Origin: Nitrososphaerota archaeon | GTDB lineage: Archaea; Thermoproteota; Nitrososphaeria; Nitrososphaerales; JACQRY01 | Assembly (NCBI GenBank): GCA_016206275.1 | Contig: JACQRY010000024.1 | Location: 1-5,925 of the forward strand | Direction of reading: 5' to 3' | Length of the DNA: 5,925 bases | Part shown: positions 5,780-5,925 of the stretch, one piece after another | Layout of the letters: the number at the start of each line of letters is the position of its first letter | Position numbering within the stretch: the stretch's first letter is position 1 | Translations under genes and position numbers: made by a program | Notes under the pieces: generated by a model | What the model was told of the DNA's origin: nothing | Databases searched by the model: none | The model's input: only the letters and a program-made list of their open reading frames with translations

Positions 5780-5887
5780 TTAGGTGGTGGCAGATTCATT
5801 AATCTGGACCTTCAGGCTTTTCCTTGGATCTCCATCCAAAAGAAGCTTTGTTTGTTGCTCAATCCCCTCTCCTAAATCTTCATTCAT
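5780..5887 (-). CDS. Small unrecognised ORF (35 aa) or 3' end of a gene entering from the right
   Basis: An ATG at 5887 follows GAGGCGAT (5898-5891), which matches seven of eight bases of the archaeal Shine-Dalgarno GAGGTGAT at a good spacing. The 35-residue product is hydrophilic, with MNEDLGEG, EQQTKLLLDGDPRKSL and a polar C terminus, and ends in TAA at 5780-5782. There is no signal peptide or membrane helix. The frame stays open to the window edge (ATG also at 5902, GTG at 5914), so it could instead be the C-terminal end of a longer protein. A TAATATA element at 5915-5921 is too close to serve a message that includes the SD. Family unknown. Confidence 0.4.
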   Translation of the reverse strand: MNEDLGEGIEQQTKLLLDGDPRKSLKVQINESATT

Positions 5888-5925
5888 AGCATCGCCTCTC
5901 ATAGTGAAAGACACTATATTACAAC

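Noticed and set aside
5791..5806. Inverted repeat CAGATT-CATT-AATCTG as a terminator hairpin
   Set aside because: The stem is short and AT-rich, lies within the small ORF, and has no T run after it on either strand; chance is likely.
1..5925. CRISPR array, tRNA or rRNA gene, attachment site
   Set aside because: No regularly spaced repeats, tRNA-like cloverleaf or rRNA segments were seen on reading both strands; the only direct repeat is the duplicated surface gene head.

Overview
The window most likely comes from an archaeon. Three minus-strand genes carry the same CTTTTAAG TATA-type box at the spacing expected for leaderless or near-leaderless transcripts. The main surface protein has a signal peptide, ten N-x-S/T sequons and a single C-terminal membrane anchor. 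The one clear Shine-Dalgarno at the right edge (GAGGCGAT) also fits an archaeal 16S tail. A finer placement (TACK-type lineages such as Nitrososphaerota or Bathyarchaeia) is only a guess. The gene mix of a VirB6/TrbL-like polytopic membrane protein, a secreted surface protein, an AbiE toxin-antitoxin pair and rearranged paralogues points to an accessory region such as an integrated conjugative-type element. No integrase, attachment site, tRNA or ATPase gene is visible to prove this.

Layout from left to right. (1) Bases 1-635, plus strand: the 3' part of an unrecognised acidic protein that enters from the left edge. (2) Bases 618-2654, minus strand: a 678-residue membrane protein with a VirB6/TrbL-like architecture of six or seven hydrophobic helices, a Gly/Ala-rich stretch and a long soluble tail. 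It overlaps gene 1 tail to tail by 18 bp. (3) Bases 2705-4408, minus strand: a 567-residue glycoprotein-like surface protein whose real start is at 4408 rather than at the upstream ATG at 4513. (4) Bases 4439-4655: a divergent control region with a TATA box and inverted repeats. (5) Bases 4656-5476, plus strand: abiEi antitoxin gene and the first 62 codons of abiEii, overlapping as ATGA. (6) At about 5474-5483, abiEii is cut and joined to the 5' end of a second copy of the surface protein gene, in opposite orientation (to 5657), with its promoter intact. (7) Bases 5688-5925: an intergenic stretch with a perfect 12-bp palindrome, then a small SD-preceded minus-strand ORF at the edge.

Functional reading. 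Genes 2 and 3 form a minus-strand pair that could supply a membrane channel and a surface-exposed partner, for example for DNA transfer or cell contact; this is inference. The second surface-gene copy shows that this module, or at least its secreted half, was once duplicated around the abiE operon. A deletion then appears to have removed most of the abiEii toxin and most of the second surface gene. What remains is an apparently intact antitoxin without a catalytically complete toxin, and a live-looking surface-gene promoter that points antisense into abiE.
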